Position numbers and translations under genes: made by a program
Origin: Bacteroidota bacterium
Lineage (GTDB): Bacteria > Bacteroidota > Bacteroidia > Flavobacteriales > Weeksellaceae
Assembly: GCA_023423715.1 (NCBI GenBank)
Contig: JAFAFC010000028.1
Location: 1-45,128 of the forward strand
Length of the DNA: 45,128 nucleotides
Reading direction: 5' to 3'
In this document: positions 41,568-45,128 of the stretch, piece by piece
Numbering within the stretch: the first letter of the stretch is position 1
How the letters are laid out: the number at the start of each line of letters is the position of its first letter
The notes under the pieces: model-generated
What the model was told of the DNA's origin: nothing
What the model saw: the letters and a program-made list of their open reading frames with translations, nothing else
Databases searched by the model: none

Positions 41568-42286
41568 TAGATATTGGTAATTTTTTCTTCAAATACAGGA
41601 ACTTCCTGTTCATTTTTTTGTATTTATTATTGTTTATTCCTTCACCCGATTTATTTCCAGAGCGATTTTATGGTGAAAAATACTATTGGTTTCCTATAAT
41701 TTTAGGAATACTAATCACTGTTACGGGGCAGTTAATTCGTGGTGGAACGATTGGTCTTGCCTACATCGTTCGTGGTGGTTTGGGGAAGAAGGTTTATGCA
41801 GACGGTTTGGTTACTGAAGGGATATTTACCCATGTTCGTAATCCTTTATATGTTGGAAATATCTTGATGCTTTTAGGTGTGGGGATTATGGCAAATTCAT
41901 TAATCTACACGTTTATTGTGATGCCGCTTTTCCTTTTTATTTATCAATGTATTGTTTTAGCCGAAGAGAATTTTTTACGAGGTAAATTCGGTGCTCAGTT
42001 TGACGAATATACTCGAAAAGTTCATCGTTGGATTCCTAATTTGGCAGGAATCGGAAAGACGTTTGGCTCAATGGAATTTAAGTGGAAACGTTGGCTTATT
42101 AAAGAATATAACACGCAATTCATTTGGTTAACAGGTATTGCGCTGATATTACTGTTTAAGTATCCACAACTTACAAATGGCGATACGCAGCTCCGAAATA
42201 TACTTGCTGTTGCTGCAGTTGTGGTCTTTGGAGTTTATTATTTAACCATTCGTTATTTTAAAAAATCCAAAAAATGGGTTCCATAA
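41564..42286 (+). CDS. Isoprenylcysteine carboxyl methyltransferase-like membrane protein
   Basis: The 240-residue inner-membrane protein has about five to six hydrophobic segments (residues 12-28, 43-62, 92-110, 115-132, 186-202, 213-230). It carries the PEMT/ICMT signature GIFTHVRNPLYVGNILMLLG (about 87-106) plus a downstream Glu-Glu (LAEENFLRGKFGAQFDEY). The family uses SAM to methylate lipids or prenylated or sterol-like substrates. Substrate unknown. It overlaps cmoA by 4 bases, so both are made from one transcript, an unusual pairing. A hairpin terminator follows. Confidence 0.88.
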   Translation: MIDIGNFFFKYRNFLFIFLYLLLFIPSPDLFPERFYGEKYYWFPIILGILITVTGQLIRGGTIGLAYIVRGGLGKKVYADGLVTEGIFTHVRNPLYVGNILMLLGVGIMANSLIYTFIVMPLFLFIYQCIVLAEENFLRGKFGAQFDEYTRKVHRWIPNLAGIGKTFGSMEFKWKRWLIKEYNTQFIWLTGIALILLFKYPQLTNGDTQLRNILAVAAVVVFGVYYLTIRYFKKSKKWVP

Positions 42287-42290
42287 TAGA

Positions 42291-42318
42291 AAAGACTTGA
42301 GAAATCAAGTCTTTTTTT
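42291..42318 (+). terminator. Terminator after the membrane methyltransferase gene
   Basis: A 10-bp stem (AAAGACTTGA/TCAAGTCTTT; 42291-42300 with 42305-42314) with a GAAA loop and a T run to 42318. Confidence 0.85.
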
Positions 42319-42365
42319 CGTCGTTGCAAATCATATTTAGTATTTTTAGCATTCAAATTTTGCTT

Positions 42366-42938
42366 ATGAAAATTTACACGAAAACAGGAGACAAAGGAGA
42401 TACAGCGCTTTACGGCGGTACGAGAGTTTCGAAAGCCAATGCACGAGTGGTTTCTTACGGAACGATTGATGAGTTGAATTCCTTTATTGGAGTGGCTAAA
42501 TGTCAAATTGAAGATGAACAAGTCATTGAGCAATTAAAAAAAATCCAGTTTGATTTGTTTACTGTTGGTTCAGAATCGGCTACACCACTAGATAAATTGA
42601 TGTTGGCCAATGGGAAACCTAGACTACCTTTGATTATTTCAGAAACGGAAATCGAAGAATTAGAACATTGGATGGACGCTTTCGAAGAGCATTTGGAGCC
42701 TTTGCAATATTTTATTCTTCCTGGAGGAGGCAAAGCGGCAACAGCATTGCATGTGGCGAGAACGGTTTGTCGTCGTGCCGAGCGTTCCATGGTCGAGTTA
42801 AACGAAATCGAAGAAGTTCGTCCGGAACTGATTAAATATCTCAACCGTCTTTCCGATTATCTTTTTGTATTGGCGCGTTACGTGTCGAAAACTCAAAATG
42901 AGCCCGAAGAATATTGGAATCCTCGTGATAGAGCTTAA
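42366..42938 (+). CDS. ATP:cob(I)alamin adenosyltransferase (PduO type)
   Basis: The ATG at 42366 (MKIYTKTGDKGDTALYGG) gives the canonical N-terminus of PduO-type enzymes; upstream ATGs at 42297 fall in the preceding terminator. The 190-residue protein carries the family motifs: TKTGDKGDTALYGGTRVSK (about 5-23), FILPGGGKAATALHVARTVCRRAER (about 119-143; the RTVCRRAER Arg residues bind ATP) and NRLSDYLFVLARYV near the C-terminus. It makes adenosylcobalamin from cob(I)alamin, so the organism uses or salvages B12. The thiamine pyrophosphokinase gene follows after 18 bases. Confidence 0.95.
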   Translation: MKIYTKTGDKGDTALYGGTRVSKANARVVSYGTIDELNSFIGVAKCQIEDEQVIEQLKKIQFDLFTVGSESATPLDKLMLANGKPRLPLIISETEIEELEHWMDAFEEHLEPLQYFILPGGGKAATALHVARTVCRRAERSMVELNEIEEVRPELIKYLNRLSDYLFVLARYVSKTQNEPEEYWNPRDRA

Positions 42939-42956
42939 TTATTTGATCTGGACTTG

Positions 42957-43571
42957 ATGAAAGCATTGTTGTTTATAAATGGAGAGGCGCCCAAAAAGCT
43001 GCCTTTATTGGATGGTTTTGATGTCATTGCGTGTACCGATGGTGCTTTTCATTATTTGAAAGAACTTGATTTTCCATTAGATCAATTGGATTTTATTTCC
43101 GGTGATTTTGATTCGCATTCGGGTGAAGATTCTGGAGTTTATCAGGATAAATTTATTTTCACTCCCGATCAGGATAAAACAGATTTTCAAAAAGCCTTAG
43201 AATTACTTTTGGAACAAGGAGTTTCTGATGTTGATGTCTACGGCGGAAGTGGAGGCGAGATGGATCATTTTCTAGGAAATCTTACCGTTGCGAGTTTCTT
43301 TAAAGAACAGTTGGAAATTCATTTTTTTGATGAATTTTCAACCTATTTTTTTATTCCGAAATCTTTTAAAACTAAAGTTTCGGACGGACAATTGGTTTCT
43401 TTATATCCTTTTCCGTTTGCAAAAAATGTGACTACAAAAGGATTGAATTGGCCCTTGAATGGTGAAGATTTAGATCAAACCAAACGTATAGGAACCCGAA
43501 ATATAGCAGTAGGCGAGCATCTAGAAATTGATTTTGACGAAGGAAATCTTTTGCTTTTTTTAGGCTTATAG
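42957..43571 (+). CDS. Thiamine pyrophosphokinase
   Basis: The 204-residue enzyme turns thiamine into thiamine diphosphate using ATP. The ATG at 42957 is the start (MKALLFINGEAPKKLP). Catalytic-domain motifs are IACTDGAFHYLKEL, FISGDFDSHSGED (thiamine/Mg site), FTPDQDKTDFQKALELL and the Gly-rich VYGGSGGEMDHFLGN. The C-terminal beta domain includes VSLYPFPFAKNVTTKGLNWPL and GTRNIAVGEHLEI. Length and order fit. It lies 18 bases after the cobalamin adenosyltransferase gene, suggesting a two-gene cofactor operon. The gene ends with TAG. Confidence 0.93.
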   Translation: MKALLFINGEAPKKLPLLDGFDVIACTDGAFHYLKELDFPLDQLDFISGDFDSHSGEDSGVYQDKFIFTPDQDKTDFQKALELLLEQGVSDVDVYGGSGGEMDHFLGNLTVASFFKEQLEIHFFDEFSTYFFIPKSFKTKVSDGQLVSLYPFPFAKNVTTKGLNWPLNGEDLDQTKRIGTRNIAVGEHLEIDFDEGNLLLFLGL

Positions 43572-43713
43572 TTGTTGTAATTATCTGATTTTATGTTGAA
43601 TGGGTGTTTGTGTTACATTATTTAAATTTTACATAAAATATTAAAACTTTTTCACCAAATTTGCATCTCCAAAATTTGATGTATTTATCAACCCACAAAC
43701 GTTTAGTTAAGAA

Positions 43714-45105
43714 ATGAAAATTAAATATTCAGAGCTTATCGACCAAACTTTGTATTTCCCAACGGAGGAATTCAACGTCGAAGAAAACAATCTCAAATTT
43801 CATGATATTCCTTTGATGGAAGTGGTAGAAAAGTTCGGAACTCCGCTGAAATTCAACTATCTTCCAAAGATTTCTATGAATATTCAAAGAGCAAAAGCGT
43901 GGTTTAAAGAAGCTTTTGAACGAACAGGATACACCAAAAATTACCGCTATTGTTACTGCACAAAGTCCAGCCACTTTAAATTTGTATTGGATGAAGCCCT
44001 GAAGAACGATATTTCTATGGAAACATCGTCTGCTTACGATATGGATATTGTGAAAGCTTTGTATGATGAAGGTAAATTTGATAAATCAATTGAAGTGATT
44101 TGCAATGGCTTCAAAACGGATGATTATTTGAATAAAATTTCGGATTTAATTAATTCAGGATTCGAAAATATTACCCCAATTTTAGATAACTATCGCGAAT
44201 TGGATAAGCTAACGGAAAGTATTGATACGACCTTTAATATTGGGATTCGTATCGCTTCCGAGGAAGAACCTAAGTTCGAATTTTATACCTCGCGTTTAGG
44301 AATTGGATACAAGGATATTATCCCATATTACAGTCAAAAAATTGCGGAACACCCAAATGCGCGTTTAAAAATGTTGCATTTCTTCATTAACACCGGGATT
44401 AAAGACACAGCGTATTATTGGAACGAATTATACAAATGTCTTCGTGTTTATGCACGTTTGAAAAAGGTGGCTCCAGAAGTTGATTCTTTGAATATCGGTG
44501 GTGGTTTCCCAATTAAAACGTCTTTAAATTTCGATTACGATTACCAATATATGGTGAATGAAATTGTTTCTCAGATTAAGAAATTCTGCGAAGAAGAAGG
44601 GGTTGAAGAACCAAATATCTATACAGAATTTGGAAGTTTTACCGTTGGTGAAAGTGGAGGTCATTTGTATAAAATTATTTCGCAAAAACGTCAGAACGAC
44701 CGAGAAAAATGGAATATGATTGATTCGTCTTTTATGACGACACTTCCTGATACTTGGGCGATTTCGCGTCACTTTATTATGTTGCCATTAAATCGTTGGG
44801 ATGATACCTACGAACGAGTTTTCTTAGGTGGATTAACGTGTGATTCTGATGATTACTATAATTCTGAACAACACACCAACGCGATTTATTTGCCAACGTA
44901 TAATGATACAAAACCTTTGTATATTGGTTTTTTCCATACCGGAGCGTATCAAGAAACGATTGGTGGTTATGGCGGAGTTCATCACTGTTTGATGCCCCAG
45001 CCTAAACATATTTTAATTGATAAAGATGAAGAAGGAAACTTCACTTATGAGGTTTTCAGAGAAGAGCAGACACCTGGTGATGTTTTAAAATTACTAGGAT
45101 ATTAA
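43714..45105 (+). CDS. speA: Arginine decarboxylase (Orn/DAP/Arg decarboxylase class 2 fold)
   Basis: The 463-residue PLP enzyme of the alanine-racemase-like fold III is the form annotated as arginine decarboxylase in flavobacteria, making agmatine for polyamine synthesis. The PLP lysine is in RYCYCTKSSHFKFVLDEA (about residues 76-94). Other parts of the site are the Gly-rich LNIGGGFPIK (about 259-268), IYTEFGSFTVGESGG (PLP phosphate) and VFLGGLTCDSDDYYN (Cys-Asp substrate motif). HTGAYQETIGGYGG is near the end. It is shorter than the E. coli SpeA (~630 aa) because it lacks the extra domains. Its stop is 23 bases from the window end; an agmatinase gene might follow. Confidence 0.92.
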   Translation: MKIKYSELIDQTLYFPTEEFNVEENNLKFHDIPLMEVVEKFGTPLKFNYLPKISMNIQRAKAWFKEAFERTGYTKNYRYCYCTKSSHFKFVLDEALKNDISMETSSAYDMDIVKALYDEGKFDKSIEVICNGFKTDDYLNKISDLINSGFENITPILDNYRELDKLTESIDTTFNIGIRIASEEEPKFEFYTSRLGIGYKDIIPYYSQKIAEHPNARLKMLHFFINTGIKDTAYYWNELYKCLRVYARLKKVAPEVDSLNIGGGFPIKTSLNFDYDYQYMVNEIVSQIKKFCEEEGVEEPNIYTEFGSFTVGESGGHLYKIISQKRQNDREKWNMIDSSFMTTLPDTWAISRHFIMLPLNRWDDTYERVFLGGLTCDSDDYYNSEQHTNAIYLPTYNDTKPLYIGFFHTGAYQETIGGYGGVHHCLMPQPKHILIDKDEEGNFTYEVFREEQTPGDVLKLLGY

Positions 45106-45128
45106 TACGAGTTTCGGCGGCCAAAGGC

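Overview
This 45 kb window is AT-rich, densely coded chromosomal DNA from a member of the Bacteroidetes, most likely class Flavobacteriia and perhaps near Weeksellaceae (the family placement is inference). The evidence is a T9SS C-terminal sorting domain on a secreted GH13 enzyme, a PorV-like outer-membrane protein, many signal-peptide and lipobox proteins with no known function, start codons without Shine-Dalgarno sequences, and TAnnTTTG promoter boxes of the Bacteroidetes type in front of many genes. I see no rRNA, tRNA, CRISPR array, insertion sequence or prophage. It reads as ordinary core and accessory chromosome, with no gap above 300 bases between genes.

Layout. 53-2324 (-): a biotin-dependent acyl-CoA carboxylase carboxyltransferase (methylcrotonyl type) and a secreted protein downstream. 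2443-4075: divergent 1-Cys peroxiredoxin and MscS channel genes, with a palindrome wrapped around the peroxiredoxin promoter. 4143-5333 (-): sucC. 5446-9808 (-): a seven-gene run headed by class II HMG-CoA reductase (mevalonate pathway), followed by secreted, lipoprotein and small membrane proteins, including a 56-residue gene. 9913-12810 (+): a DUF4846 lipoprotein, a Tat-targeted GH125 alpha-mannosidase and a mannose-6-phosphate-isomerase-like cupin, a plausible mannose-salvage group. 12990-14376 (+): YceI and an extradiol dioxygenase. 14473-18350: an LRR lipoprotein, a CarboxypepD_reg-like protein, DUF2059 and histidine ammonia-lyase. 18467-20257 (+): uvrC. 20289-23093 (-): EamA transporter, PorV2-like protein and a secreted protein. 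23195-28274: a Gfo/Idh/MocA oxidoreductase, an ABC-F ATPase, a TlpA-like thioredoxin protein and a GH25 lysozyme. 28377-30316 (+): NDH-2 and trmD. 30448-33273 (-): the secreted GH13 enzyme. 33504-35728 (+): an EEP-family protein, Lrp/AsnC and deoC. 35787-38782: an orphan T9SS sorting-domain protein, hemB, a TM2 protein and lptB with an unusual C-terminal extension. 38868-40679 (+): an ABC exporter gene broken by an in-frame amber codon. 40827-45105 (+): cmoA coupled to a membrane methyltransferase, an ATP:cobalamin adenosyltransferase, thiamine pyrophosphokinase and arginine decarboxylase.

Most convergent gene pairs are separated by a strong bidirectional hairpin terminator, several with GAAA loops. 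In two pairs the stop codons overlap inside a shared TTAA instead. A hairpin-forming intergenic repeat of the type scattered in flavobacterial genomes lies after trmD.

No wholly new multi-gene system is obvious. The best leads are the LptB C-terminal fusion, the amber-interrupted ABC exporter, the promoter-embedding palindrome at the peroxiredoxin gene, the CmoA/membrane-methyltransferase pair, and the HMG-CoA-reductase-led run of unknown envelope proteins.
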